Shown piece after piece: positions 21,801 to 35,223 of a stretch of 64,000 bases of DNA; position 1 is the first letter of the stretch, and every line of letters begins with the position of its first letter. The stretch spans positions 62,001-126,000 of the forward strand of contig JAJKFJ010022734.1 of the NCBI GenBank assembly GCA_027382625.1. The letters run 5' to 3'. The notes below the pieces were generated by a model. That model had not been told where the DNA came from. It saw only the letters and a list, made by a program, of their open reading frames with translations, and did not search any database. Origin of the DNA: Tetmemena sp. SeJ-2015. Its lineage: Eukaryota > Ciliophora > Spirotrichea > Sporadotrichida > Oxytrichidae. A program made the translations under genes and the position numbers.

Positions 21801-23480
21801 AAGAAAAATAAGCCATAGTCCCTGTGATGAAATTGATGTGGCCGACTCGCAGATTTGGCCGGATCAACTAAATTTGAGATTACAACTCGCCCAAGCTCCC
21901 AAACCTCTCATCCCTCAGGTATGAAAAGTATTTCCCAATTGTGATCCTAGCTTATTGATATCGAAGTAGTATGTCCCATTCTCCAGGTCCAGTGCTAAGT
22001 GTATTGGTTCCTATCTGCTCTTGTACATTTTTTGGGCGTAAGCATCAGGCAAGCCAATTTTAACCAGAAGAAAAGACGTGCGTGTCATTGGGTATCCTCC
22101 TTTTGAGCTAAAGAAATAATCTCGAATCGTATAGCTTGATGTTGTTATTCTTGAGTTCGCTGCGCGATCTTGTTGTAGATGGAAAGGATGAAAGTTACAT
22201 CTCCCTCACCTTCACTTCCCTAAAGTATGAAGGTCAATCCGTTGCACTCACATCTAATGCTCAAGATGGCTCCGCAAACGGTATGGCTAGCTCCAAAAGA
22301 AGCTTGCGCTCTAACATGTCTATACTTTGCTGATGTACCTCTGCAAGTCATCTACTCAAAGTGATCGAGTTAACCTAGTCTAGTTCCGTCACCCTCAAGC
22401 TTAGACAAGTCTGCAAGCTCATCAAAGCCTCAGTGGATAAGGAAGTTCTATTCAGCAGTCAGTCTTTGAATGAGAGTCTCCTAATTTGCTTGTCTGAGCT
22501 CGGTATGGTGGCCTCCTTTAATTCGTCCCATCAGTTGCTCTGTCCGCGAGAACTTCATAGTATCCAGCCTGAACCTGCAACTTGCCCTCATACTCGGCGC
22601 AATAACACTGAAAGCAGCAGAGAGAGATTGGAGCCCTGTAGTAAGAAGATGCGTGATCTCCAGAAGGATCCACATCTGGCCAGTGGAATGAATCCACCCA
22701 TGATAAAGTAGCGTCCACCGAGGAAGGAATGATGGAGTAGATGTATTTCAGAGTAAGGAAAGTTCCGAGTAGGTGCGTTGAAAGACTTTAGTTACTCTGA
22801 CTGTAAGTACATTCTGCGCTCTGGCTGCCAATATTCCAAGCCCCGTCTTATATACTTAGTTTCAACATATGTGGAAGAAGCAAACTCCTGAGTGTTCGGA
22901 GCCCAGATCCATAACCCAAAGATACAATGACCAATCCCTGAGGTGTGAGCTAATTAGATAAGAGGCCGTTAAGTTCCGAAAAGCTTGTGTGAAAGAGTCG
23001 GAGAGATCATGAGCGAAACGCAGTCATAACGAGACGAGGAAATCAAGAAAAGAATGGTGGGGGAGTTTTTTCTCACGCAAGCTATGAAGTGAAAATCAGC
23101 CAATGCGCTTTCCGCAGAAGGGGAGACTATAGGTCTAAGCGGATAAGCGCGCGTGTGTGACTGAACTCGAATGTGAGCCCACGTCAAGAAACATGTGCAC
23201 TGCTGTCAGGGCAATTCCAGTTTGATCTCGAGACTATAGTCGACGCTAGAAGCCCGCGTATTATGCATTTCAAAGAATAGCCGGTTGAAACCGTACTTAT
23301 TAGAGTATAAGTGCACCACACGATTAGACATATTGACGAATCCAAACTTAAATAGGACCATAACCCAAACCCCTGTGACAAGATACGGGATAATTGGGTT
23401 CTTAAAGCCTGAAGCATGGAAGGGAACTTCAAGTAAAAGTAGAATGCAGACACGTAATTACTTTTTAGTACCAGTCAATC
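18858..23480 (-). CDS. Heavily interrupted coding region with ConA/LamG-like segments
   Basis: GC (~45%) and codon use are gene-like, but the minus strand is open only in pieces. The clearest pieces are: 19.75-18.86 kb in one frame (SSKGEKFSITALQFQWEWY, LNVWVNPADRTTTILKYYG, ending TGA 18858); ~22.1-21.7 kb (FFSSKGGYPMTRTSF; NLRVGHINFITGTMAYFSFS); and 23.2-22.7 kb (GIGHCIFGLWIWAPNTQEF). The repeated pattern of SSKGG/SSKGE and xLWIWxP/LNVWVNP with VGH/G segments resembles laminin-G/concanavalin-like jelly-roll repeats, which fits a large surface or secreted protein. Boundaries, start and junctions are unresolved. A plus-strand open piece at 19.95-20.27 kb may be an inverted segment. Confidence 0.5.
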
Positions 23481-23759
23481 ATAATAGCTGGGAACATAGA
23501 CCTTAAGACGGTCCATAAGCTCGAAATCGCTCTATTGTATTTTCGCTACATCTGCGAAGGTCAAAACCTCTCTCTTAGATACAGTGTACCCAACATTCAG
23601 ACCAGATATAGTATATTAAGAAGGGTCAGAGGCTTAATTCAACTTATTTTGCGCATTCCTCCGGAACTAACAGGTGATATTCATAAATATTTTAATGTGA
23701 GTAATGTCTGCATCATCATCATCAGTAAGCTGCGGTAGGTAAGCAATATTTTTGAAGAA

Positions 23760-24560
23760 TAAACTTTCCCAAATTAAATATTATATTTAATTTGATTTCA
23801 TAAAAAATTTCAATTCAAATGAGTCAATTATGAAATTTAATACAATATGAAATAATTCATTCTTCTAATTCAAAAATTTTTGATACATCCTTCATACAAA
23901 ATATTTATCTATAAGTAAGCTCCTCTATAAAACATAATTAGCGATGATCCCCCAAAAAATAAAAACCGAAAACGAAGTGAGAAAATTCATTATGCTTAAA
24001 TAAAAAATTACAATCAACGTGTGCACATGTTGAGCTTCATGAAATATTATTTGTGGTTTATATTATATCATTTCGAAATGTTTTGTAATTCTATAGTAAC
24101 ATGTGAGAGTCCTTGTGCTATTTCACTTTAGGTGAGAGAGGAACATCATAGCTATGTTCTACAGATCCACAGATGTGCCATAAGTTTTTATAAACTTGTG
24201 ACTAACTCTTTATGTAAGTTTGTAAACCTCGAAATCTCTTCATAGGCACTAGACACCTACTGTTGTAATGGCAGTAGAAAAACTCATATATAATTCATTT
24301 AGGTATCGTAAAAGCCCCAAATTCTTCTAAGTAACTCACAATATGCAGGCCAAAAATTAAACTCTTCATTTATTATTATAACTAAATTCTATTTTATTTA
24401 AATTTTAACTATTATGGGAAAGCTTAAGACTCCGTAGAATTTGTATTTGTAACTCTTGGTGCAATCAGTGATGCTTTATCTCAGCAAGTCTTCCCATCAG
24501 TTTTTTAAAAGTGAACTCATTCCTAACTTTATTTAGTTAAACCAAATTTTGGTAATTGCA
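23760..24560. other. AT-rich spacer, start of germline-limited-looking DNA
   Basis: GC falls abruptly at about 23.75 kb. No gene or repeat recognised up to the first dynein-derived fragment. Confidence 0.5.
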
Positions 24561-24589
24561 TGAATAAACATCACTTTATAAGAAAGATG

Positions 24590-24722
24590 TACCCTGGATG
24601 CTAATTTTGTTCTTGTTTTGCATGCGTAAGATGCGATTTCGCAAAATCTGATCTGCTGCCTCGAAATTAAAGAGCTTTCTCACCTTAGATACTACTGGTA
24701 GATAACACAATTCATTCACTCT
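24590..24722 (+). pseudogene. Decayed dynein heavy chain fragment (pre-AAA1), unit 1
   Basis: Reads RCTLDANFVLVLHAQDAI and, after a diverged stretch, HLRYYW. These are the same positions as the intact copy at 53.59-53.78 kb ([28 protein letters not shown]). Frame kept but residues heavily substituted. Marks the left end of repeat unit 1. Confidence 0.65.
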
Positions 24723-25324
24723 CATTCATCTTATATTAAAAAGTGATAAAATCTTATTGCAATGGAGAGTGTATGAATTCGCAAGTATAAAATTATCTAG
24801 AAATGAATTCATTAAATTATATACTACTCTAAATGCTTACTTTAATGCTTGCTGAGATAATTTATAGCCTCTTAAAATCAATAAGTATTTATAATTAAGC
24901 TAGCTTTTATTTAACCTACCTTAAAAACATTGTAATTTAACTTGCAAACATGCTAACTCTAAATAAATAAATAATTTTTATAATGCTACAGATGCCAAAC
25001 CAAATCTTCCAATTTCTTTCAATTAAAAGTAATAAGTTATATATTTTAATAATCTGTATTAAATTACTTTTAAAAAGTGATAATAAGTAAGTTTGAAATT
25101 CATATAAAATTAATCAATTGAAGAGAATTTTTGTTCTCAAAATGATTTCTATACTAATCCAAAAATTATTATTATTCTTCACCATAATATATTTATGATT
25201 TATATTATTTCTATTACTGTGGCACTTTTTTTTCTATTTATAAATTATAATATAAATTATAAATAAATTTAATCAGAGATTTAAAATTAAATTAATTAGC
25301 TTTCAAAGTAAGGAAACAAGTAAA

Positions 25325-25665
25325 ATGGAATTCAAGAAAGCAAAATCTTGAAGAGAAAGAACAATTTAATGCCAAACGGAGGATATTATTTTTATTAAGT
25401 ATTTATATATAAAGGAAAAGGAAGGCGAATATCAGAATAAAAAGATGGCACCCAAGATTAGCATTATTCTAAATACAAAGAAATGAGGGTCTCTGAAATA
25501 GAGAAAATTATCATATAGAGTTAAGTTTAATTTGAAAATGATGGAAGAAAGAGTTAAAAACAAAATATCGTTTCAGAATAAGTAAACAAAGAAAAATAAA
25601 GAAGAAAATGCATTAGTTCAAATTCGGCACAAGCACAAATCAAAGGAACTTGCATTTTAATGCTG
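25325..25665 (+). pseudogene. Small conserved gene, copy 1 (broken)
   Basis: First of four copies of a small gene of unknown function. Start ATGGAATTC with an early TGA at 25349-25351, then a frameshift in the middle. The C-terminal core is still readable in a second frame (FNLKMMEERVKNKISFQNK, EENALVQIRHKHKSKELAF). Compared with copy 3 at 54.42 kb it is clearly homologous, so this copy is probably dead or IES-interrupted. Confidence 0.6.
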
Positions 25666-25699
25666 ATTCCTTCAAATAATCAGCATAATAATTCTGGTT

Positions 25700-27829
25700 T
25701 TAATGTATTTAAGATTTAAGGAAAATAAAAAAGTGAGGTAAAATAAAAGCTAGAAAATAATTGCAAGCGATGAGAGGATATGAGATATATTTTAGCAACT
25801 AATATATATTTGAACTTTAAATTTTTGATTTCGTTTATCTTTCAGCTTCAAAATTTTTTTTTTAGGTAAGTAACACTTAATCTTCCTATTGCGCTATTTC
25901 AGAAGATTTATAATTTTTGTTAGATTCTGAGTCATAAAAAGAAAATTCAGCAAGACCCAGAAACTATCTTTACTCCTTGAAGCAACCTTCTATAGAAATA
26001 TAATAAATACAAGTAATTCCAAATCTAACGTTTAATCAGCATGCTTTCAGCTTTGTTTTTTAAAATTCTATTTTGTATTGATCTTTCTACAGCTTCCGGC
26101 AATTTATAATATGTGGATGAAGACAATTGAAAACCGAGTTTAGTTCTAGGTGGAAAATATTTAAAATCCCAAACCAAACCATCAATTTTTTCTGTTATGA
26201 ACTAATTCAAAATTTAAGTTTGGAACATTAGAATATTGAAAAATTTTGGAGTAATAGGACCTAACGGGTGTACTCAGAAGCTGTACTCAACTTTTCCTTT
26301 TTGTAAACTATTTTTCCGCTAGCTAGTTTTCTTTATCATTTTTATAAAATATTTCTTATTGATTATTGTAATTATCATTTTTAGGTTTTGATGTATTTGC
26401 TATAACTTTAATATTTATTGATTGGAAATGCTTTTAAAAAGATTCATTAGAGTTGGAGTCAAACTATGGTAAAAAAATGGATCATCTCGCCGTTCACCCT
26501 CTAATAAAATATTTTGAATTAGGTTATACTTCTTAATTTATCTAAAATATCTCTTTCTCACTCTCAACTAATCTTATTCCAGCCTTGCTAATATGATCCT
26601 GTAAAGATTTCTTCAATAACCATCCTCCGAGAAGGGGTTACCTCATGATATCATATCGCATATTTAGAGAGAATTTTATTTTAGGCACAGACATTTATTA
26701 GACTCTGAAAATGTTTTGAGACTGCCATAATTTTTATCCCCCAAAAATCTTATTTTTCAACTGTTAAAAAAGACAATGCCATACTTCATAAAATAGTTCA
26801 CCTGTTTACTAGAATACACGAAATCCATACTCTTAATTCCAATCTTGGTGTAAAATGACTATTTATAGATTATATAATTATAAGTTTTAAGATTGTCAGC
26901 CTGGCTGAAAGGATATGTAAGAAATTAAAAAAAAACTAAATCTGATTTTAGGTCGTTCCAATCCAAACCATTATCAGAGCGCCTATCAATACTCTTATTG
27001 CTTATATCGTTAACTGCTTTCAATTATAATATCCATTTAATTTATATTAAATTCACTTTAAATATAAAATTTAAACATATTTTTACTTTAATTGCAAAGA
27101 CAATTTTTAATTTTTACAGATATTTTCTATTTTAAGATTGCTTTAACACAAAAAAGAACTATCACTTGTTGAACAAATTATAAAAAAAATTATTTTAAAA
27201 CATCCTTTGCTTTGGAATTGGGTTAATATTATCTATGGTAACAATCAAAAGTGAAATATAAATAATAATAAAATAAATTAAAAAGTACTTTGGGGCAAAC
27301 TTATAGAATTTTAGTATTCTAAACTATTTCAAATTTAGAATTGGAAATTTTCAGCCAGCATTTTATGTTTTAGTTGCTATATCTTATATAAGCATAATTA
27401 ATTAAATCAGAGCACCCTCAAAAGAGATTATAATGCACTCAATCATTCTAAATCATCTGGTTGAAAATATATAATTTCGATCGAGAATGGAAATGGTCTA
27501 ACGTTTTATTATCACATTAAATTTAGAAACTAATATTATAAACACAACTACTAACCTGCAGAATTATCTGTTCTTAATAGTCTCATTTTTTGCTAAGAAT
27601 GATCAGATAATGATATCTTTGATTTTAGGTTCTGTCTGGCACTATATATACTCCGAAGTATTACTAAATTATATTAAATTGTATGTAAATTTGTTTTCTA
27701 ATGGAAAAAAAAGTTGTTCATTTGAGTCGTGAATCTTTGCTAGATAAATTAAGTGCGATCTCATTTAATTCAAAAATCTTTTAAATTATTAAATAATACA
27801 ACAATTATTATAAATAAGAAGAGTTTTAA
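25700..27829. other. AT-rich stretch with remnant of a minus-strand gene, unit 1
   Basis: Mostly AT-rich with no long frame. At ~27025-26940 (minus) KAVNDISNKSIDRRSDNGL then DWNDLK matches the minus-strand frames of units 2 and 3 (AVYDLGENDEKRRPENI), so the unit's minus-strand gene is present but decayed. Confidence 0.45.
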
Positions 27830-30800
27830 ATGGAAGGTTTCATAAAAGAAAATTAGCTGAAGCAAACTTTTATCTAGTATGATCTGTAAGAAATTATTGA
27901 CTGCATTCAGATTTACATTCTCTATTTTTATCGCTCAGATTTTATAGGCAAATTGAAAAAAAGTTCTTATGCTAATTAAGTTAAAAGAAATAAGTGAGTG
28001 TAAGAATATCTTATAAAGTGGTTATTATAGCATTTAAAAGGGTATTAAAAATAAGAAGAGTATGCAAATTCTATGAGAATATGTTAGGCATTCAAGCATA
28101 AGAGATAAAGGAGGAATATTTAAAGAATGATTGGATCTTAATATATTTTGTGTTGTATTAAAGCAACAATTGTATTAAGTCTATTATTATAGGGCTGTAC
28201 CCCAAGCTCTCTTTCATTTGTTACTTTCCATTATGTCCTCTTACGATTGGAAAATTCTATTAGCTACTCATGCAACAAAATAGAAAAAAAACTTTCTACA
28301 TTTTTATGCTGGTGTGTGGATCCTCGCATATTTAATTTAGAGTTTAAAGCAATTTAAACTATTTTATTCATGTTAATGCTTGTACAGCCTAATAGAAAAT
28401 CTAAGATATACATTATTTTATTAGGGAAAGCTTGAAATGTATTATTCAAAATATTATTGTACAATTTGTTACTTAGATAAATGAAGATTTATTTTTGTTC
28501 TGTTTTATTTTAATACACACTCTGTCTATTTATATAAATATATAAATACATAAGTTAAAATTAAAATGAAAATAGAAATTGAATAAATAATAAATTAAAA
28601 GATTGTTGAACATTAAGTTATGAACTCTATAAAAGTCAAAAAAGTCTATGATCGATGGCTCTTTTAATTATAAATGAGTTTTTTATCACTATTACGATAG
28701 GATATGTCTTTGGAGTGATTTGCTGCGAGAAAGTCTGAACTGAGAAATTTACAAGATAAAAAAACTAATGAGCGATGTAATTCACTCCACAGACCTCGTT
28801 CGAACGGATTACAAAGATTAGCAATGCTTTGATTTTAAAGCTAAATCAAATGGTAATAATTTAAACCCCAAAAACTAACTCTTCAACTCCAACATGCATT
28901 TTATATTAATTAATTCGATAAATTTTTTATAAAAATTCTCGCTATATAAATAAAATATTTAAGAATCATTTTAGCGATTGGTTATGAGAAGTTGCCATAC
29001 GCATTTTTACTAGCTTATTCATTCAGTTCAAAATGTTTGGAAGAATCGTAAAATACAAACAAAATTTAGAGGAGTCAGTGAATTTCTTTTTCGAAGAGTT
29101 TCAAGAGTTTTTTTTAAAAATTATTTTTTAAAGTTGGAAAAGAATTTGAGAAAAGTTTTAAATAGACTACCTCAAGGAATCATAATCTTCGATAAAGACT
29201 TTAAAAAAGTTTCTTTCATGAATAAGATAGCACAGAGTGTATTTCAAGCCCAAACTGGCTTTGATACAAATTATGAAAGCAGTAGTAGTAGTTGTAGCAG
29301 TAGAAGTTCAGACAGCACAAATAATAATCAAACTAAAGAGAATTGCAAGGAGGAAGACTTTATAAGCAATGATAATGCTTAAGGTAACAACTAAGCTAAC
29401 TAAAAATTCCAGGAAAAGAATCATGGTGACATAGGAGACCAAATAAGAAATATGAGATGCAAGATTATACTTCACGACCCCACGACAGGAGAAATTGTGA
29501 AAAATTCAAAAAAAATAAACCGTAATTATAAAATTAAAATTCTTAAAAAAATCGAAAAATTTTTCACTAAAATTGTGAAGTAAGAGAAATTATTCTATGA
29601 AGTACTATTAAACCTGGAATAAGATAAAGCGCAAATAAAGTTAGTTGGTGAAGAGGAAAATATATTTAGAGCTCTAATAAGTGAAAATAAAAAAAGGTGC
29701 TGAAAAAATAATAATACTAACTGACAATACGCAAGTTATGCACAGAGAAAAAATTCTTCTTAAAAACAAGATTTATACAATAAAAGTTTTATATATTGTT
29801 TAAAGATGTAAGACTATCTTTTTTGCCTTAAATAGCACATGATCTGAGAACTCCTCTTAATTCGCTCTCCGCCTCAAATTAAGTGCTAGTAGGTATGAGC
29901 AAAATTAATTTTTTCCTTCTTAAAATATTGCAAAGATAACTTACCTAATGAGTAGAGTGTAGAAATCTTACAATAGCAGCAGGAGAGTATAAGTTTTTTG
30001 CAGAACATGATTGAAGGATGTAATGGATCTGAGCATGATGCAAGTTTAACAAACTTAGTCTGGTGAATTCGTGGGTCAATCCCATTGCCTTAGTTAAATA
30101 AGTTTTCTCAATGCTTCAGTTTCAAGCATCTTAAAAGAATGTGAAGCTTGTCTTCAAAAGTGATTAACTGCTCCCATAGTAGGAGAGAAGATAAAGAAAT
30201 ATTTCTGAGCAAAAGAGAAATATAGAGAGTAGTTCTGAAGATATTGAGATAGAGGATATAACTCCAAAGAACAGTTCTCTATAAAGTGAACTCAAAATAT
30301 GGACTGATTAAAAAAGAATCAAGCAGGTAACGAAATTAAATAAACAATTATTTTTTGGTGTTACTCAATCTTATCAGCAACTCATTAAAATTCACAAAAA
30401 ACGGGACAGTCACAGTCTGCATGAGTTTAGTTGAAGAAGATAACTCTAAAAATAAAAGCATGAAGAATGATAAAAAAATTTGGGAATATCTGAAAATAAA
30501 GGTTTAGATTTTTTGAAATTAAATGGCTAATTTGATCATTCCCTATTCAAAAAGCTTTTAACTCAGAAACCTAAACACATTTTGAAAGTCTCTGTTGAAG
30601 ATTCTGGCATTCATAAAAATAAATACTATATTTTGTTATCAGTATTAATTTTATAATTGGGATAAGTAAACAAGATCTTGAAAGTCTTTTTCGAGTTTTC
30701 GGGAAGCTATCTTCAAGCTCACACATGAATAAGCATGGAATTGGACTTGGATTGACCATATGTAAAAAGATTACAGAGTTAATGGGCGGAGGCATCGATG

Positions 30801-33800
30801 TTATGTCTAAAGAAAAAGAGGGCACAAAATTTGATTTTCATATAGTTGTAGAGAAGATAAAATTTTCCAAAAATGAAGATTCTATCTCAGCATTAAAAAA
30901 TTAAACCCTTGATCCATATATTAGTAAGGAAAAATTCCTCTAAGGGGATCTTAACATATACTCACTCAGTGGAACCTTAAATTATAAATTTAAACTGAAT
31001 CATTAAGTAACCCCAAAGTTTTAAATACAGTTGAATGACCAAAATATCAACCTCTGGGAACACAATTCAGCCCCTAAATTCTCAAGTGGCTGCGATAAGG
31101 CACTTCTATCAAAACGGAAGTATCCAGTGGATTTGATCATGCACGTGCTTCCTAGAAATCATTCTGATCTCCTGGCGCTACCTGGATAACACGAAATCAC
31201 AAAACCTGTTTTGTGATTGGTTAGTCTTAGAGGCGTAAAATCTTTCTAGTACTCCTGGAAAGTCAAGTGAATTCCACGATGTTAAGAATCAATTTCTTAA
31301 GAAATAATTAGTATTACTGCAAATGGTCTCTCCTGAAATACTATCTTTGCTAGAGATACCAAATCAATCCCAAACAGTAGCATAATCTTTCATCACTCGA
31401 GAAGTTCCCTTCGAGCAATGAGAACCACTATCTGAAGAATCTATCATTATTTTTTTGTAAGGAAATCCAACTTTGGGGAGTAGTTTTCTTCTCGCATGGC
31501 TTCTGAACTCACAATAACCTAAAAACACTTTAATTAACGGTCACACTAGTCACCTAGTAATAACTAAACTATATTACATAGAGGGGGAATCATATGACTA
31601 TAATTTTGCATCGAGTATTGACAGCAAATCTCTCTACTCCACGCCATGATTACTTTGATGACACACGATGAGTTGTAGATTTTAATTTTTAATTTTTAAT
31701 TTAAAAATAAGTGGATCTTTAAAATCTCCATTCAGTGAATTTAAATTTTAAATTTTGTATTATATTGAACAAAGATCATACAGTATTTCTAGATAAAATA
31801 GTCGACCTTAATTAGACTTTATCTACATGACTGATGACTACAATTATGTATTTGATTCTGTCAAAAAGTAAAGAGATTCAGATTAAGAAAATTAAAGAAC
31901 AGGCCTTAATCCAATTTGTTAGTCTCGGAGAGAATTTAAAAAAAGGAAGTCACTCATTGAAAATAATTCAAAAATACAAAGGTAATAATAAATAGAAAGT
32001 AACTTTTGTAAAAGGACCCTATTAGTTGAAAAGAAAAGGCTAAGAATACTCATTGTTGATGATTCACCATTCAATATAAGCAAATAATAAATAAATAAAT
32101 TCAACTAGTTATTTTTTTTAAAAGAGAGATATCAAATGGAATTTTCTCATTGTAAAACTTATGCATTTAATTTTTCAAATCCTAGCATTATTAGAATTTT
32201 TTTTAACTTTTATTAATTTGATTTAAGAGAAGGAAATTAAAAGCACTTTATTTGTTTTTGGCTGATAATTTTTTTTTATTAAAGAGTTCTATGACAAAAT
32301 TAATACTTCTAAAGTCAAAAACTCCTCTATAGAAGATTTTATGCCATTATATAAAATCTTAGAAAACTTCGTAAGGAGTAATTAAAGCGAAATAGAAGAA
32401 AATGCAAAAAGTCAGAGATTCCTTTTAAATTTCTTTGGTACTCTCAGTTTTCAGAAAAATAACTTAAAATATATTTTTTACGAAAGTTATCTAATATAAC
32501 TAAAAAAAATGCTGAAGGGGCAGAATAACCTTAAATAAAATTATCCCCAAAGTATTTAAAAATATTTATTTGTCGGTCATTCTAATTTATAGCAAAACTT
32601 CCTCGAATATGTTTTAGCTTTTGAAAAATCTGGCAGTTTAGGTTAAATTAGCTATAAGAAATTTTTTTTTGTATTTTTATGGGCTATGAAATACTGTTTT
32701 AGAAAATATCAAAAGTTTATTGATAAACTCCAGAAAAGGCATTAAATCTTGAAAATTGTGTACACAACTTCTCCGTTTTACTTTGAATCATAAAAAATAT
32801 TATACCCACTCCTTTGAATAAGATTAACATAATTTTCGGAAATTAAAATGAGATGAAAATATAAAAAATATGAAAAAGTTCATCAAAATTTGCCTTAATA
32901 AATAGATATTTTTTACACAAAAACTAAAATTATAAAACTAAACTCGCAAGGAAATTTCAAAGGTTATAATTTTTTCCATTAGTCATTTTTGGAATATTTA
33001 GTTCACAAAGACGTATTTTTTGCAAATTTGACCCCCCAAAAATGGTGGAAGTGCATTTCCGTCACCATAACTAAACTTATAGTTTATTTTAATACAAAAT
33101 GAAGCAATAAGAGCTAGGGTTAATACGCGAGTATGACCTAATTTATTTTTTCTATTTCACAAAATATTAAAGTTAAGTAAAATTTAAGGAATATATATAA
33201 TGAATATAAATTTCTCAAAACAGCACTTATCGTACTGAATTAAAAAACTAACTTTTATTCTTTGTAATTATCTAAAATAAAATTATATAAGAAAGTATAA
33301 TTCCAGATCTCCACAGATATACCATAAAAAACATTTGTATAAATGTTATTTTTGTGCATTTGAGTAATTATTATTTTTCAAATTACTACACCTTCATTCT
33401 TTAACGAATAAAACTCATATTTCTTAAGTTCTGAACTTAAGTTATACAAAAAAATATTTATTAACTATTTAAAAAGAGGCTTGAGTGAAATTCAATCCAT
33501 AAGATAAAAATTTATTTAACAATTCTTTTTATAACTGCTATGAGTATTATTAAATACAATAAAATATATGATTTGCCGAAACATTGCATGGCATTCATTC
33601 AATTTCTAAAATGACTTTCTTACTTATTACTTTTTCAGTATAAATACGGTATTGTAGATACTCTTCGTTATCTTTTTATAGTTGCTGTGAGTGAGTTACC
33701 CCGCTGCTGAGTGAATTACTCATTACAGAAGTTGAAGGATATCAATTTTTGAATAAAAAACATTATTGAAAGCAATAATCATGTAATTATGAGTATTATC

Positions 33801-35162
33801 GAGAAATCTCCAAATATCCTTGTAATTTTATTATATAAATTTATTTAAATCCTTAAAATTTTCAGGAATATTATGGCTCTTGATTTACTTTTGAAATAGT
33901 CTTGCTCCGCCCTTAAGCTTCCACAACCTTATATAGAGACAGTAAATTATTGATTCACTATATTTAAACTCGTTTTAGGCTTCAAATGGTTTGGAAGGAC
34001 TATAAATATTGCAAGAAGTGTCGAGAAAGCAAGAGAAGAGACCTATTGATTTATTTACACGTCAAACAGAAAATTCAGTTATTTATACATTTTTTAAAAA
34101 AAATTTACTGATTTATCAATTAATTAAATATTAGCAAAAAAGGCGAGTTAGGTATTTTAAATAAATCAGAATTTATTCGAAAATAGAATAAAATTGCTAA
34201 AAAATATATTAAAGCAAGATAAGTTCAACTATCTCCAATTTAACAATGATTATACATTTTTATCAAGTATTCAATTTATATCATTGCAATTTGAAAATGG
34301 AAGAACAAAGCTAAGTATAAAAAATAAATTAGGTATTCTCAGCATCTTGATAGATGAAAATTCTCAAGCTCAAAAAGCCTGCCTAATATAATTTTGTTTG
34401 GAGACGAGAAAGAAGAAATTAATATTTATTTTGGTTGGCTATCACAAAATTCAAATTAGAAAAGTTTTAAACATCCAACTGCCGCAAAGTTGAAACTTTT
34501 AGCAGTCTAAAATGTATTCTTAACTCTATTAATGTTGGTTTATTTTAAAAATTCGATCCACAACACTTCCTTCTAGAGTTTTGAAGAATTAAAAGGTAAT
34601 TAGTTTCATCCAATTCGAAGGATAAGTTCAAGCAGTTACATTAATCTGCTTCTTGAAGAACCAGAGCCGCTTTATAAAATCAAAAGATAAATTACTGGAG
34701 TGCGAACATATCCAAATATGAAGACTAAGAAATATTAAGAATGTTAAAATAATGAAGACTATCCTTAGAAATGTGCTTTTGACTTTGTTTTTGTGGACTA
34801 AGACATGCCCATTCTAAACGGGAAGGAAATGATGAAATAAGTCAGCCAAGATATTCATCTCAAAAATGAAATTGATTTTGGCAAAACGAAGTATGTTCTT
34901 TGCACATTACAGTAAAAATGTGTTAAATTAACATATTTATTTAAAATGCACTGCATATGATCTTAAGACCTTAGAAAAGAGCTTCACTTAAAATGATTTT
35001 TCAATATAAAAAGAGAGCTCTCAATTTCCGAAATAAAGTGAAAATTTTCTGAGTGCTCTTGGCTTTAACGGAGGAATTCGTAAGTATATTTAATGCTTTA
35101 TTTTTATAGTTGAGAAGCCAATTGATGTTTTGAAGTTACAAAATATTATTTCAAGCTGCTGA
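27830..35162 (+). CDS. Hybrid histidine kinase A (probably degenerate germline copy)
   Basis: First of three tandem hybrid kinases. ATG 27830 opens a short exon (MEGFIKENQLKQTFIQYDL) spliced by GTAAG...TATAG to a membrane segment (AVPQALFHLLLSIMSSYDW, then FYAGVWILAYLIQ). PAS: LPQGIIIFDKDFKKVSFMN at 29.17 kb. HisKA H-box IAHDLRTPLNSL at 29.84 kb (His is the phosphoacceptor). HATPase N- and G-boxes to 30.9 kb. Receiver: ILIVDDSPFN (32.05 kb), ALDLLLKQ (33.88 kb), FVFVDQDMPILNGKEMM (34.79 kb; phospho-Asp), VEKPIDVLKLQ (35.11 kb), TGA 35160. Relative to copies B and C it carries a 1-nt insertion near 29.65 kb, a ~730-bp insertion at 30.97-31.71 kb and longer interruptions, so function after rearrangement is doubtful. 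Confidence 0.8.
29106..29131 (+). other. IES before PAS domain, kinase A (pointer AGTT)
   Basis: AGTT occurs at 29106-29109 and 29132-29135. Excising 26 nt joins EEFQE to LEKNLRKVLNRLPQG. The same site carries AGTT-bounded segments of 41 nt in kinase B and 35 nt in kinase C, and there is no GT donor. Confidence 0.8.
30970..31712. repeat. ~730-bp insertion unique to kinase A
   Basis: Copies B and C run directly from the SFNGAL-like codons to the SPFSEF-like codons; copy A has about 730 bp between them, with higher GC. It contains a perfect 11-bp inverted repeat (AATCACAAAAC, 2-nt loop) near 31.19-31.21 kb. No open frame longer than expected by chance. Confidence 0.6.
32073..33866 (+). other. 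Long IES inside receiver domain, kinase A (pointer AATAT)
   Basis: AATAT occurs at 32073-32077 and 33867-33871. Removing 1794 nt joins DDSPFNI to MALDLLLKQACSALK, the normal receiver order. Kinases B (1061 nt) and C (904 nt) have segments at the same codon with the related pointers ATATT/ATAT. AT-rich, no genes inside. Confidence 0.75.
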
Positions 35163-35223
35163 AGATAATAAGTCAAACATATAACCTTATTTTAATTTTA
35201 GATCTTTAATTTAATAATTTTCA

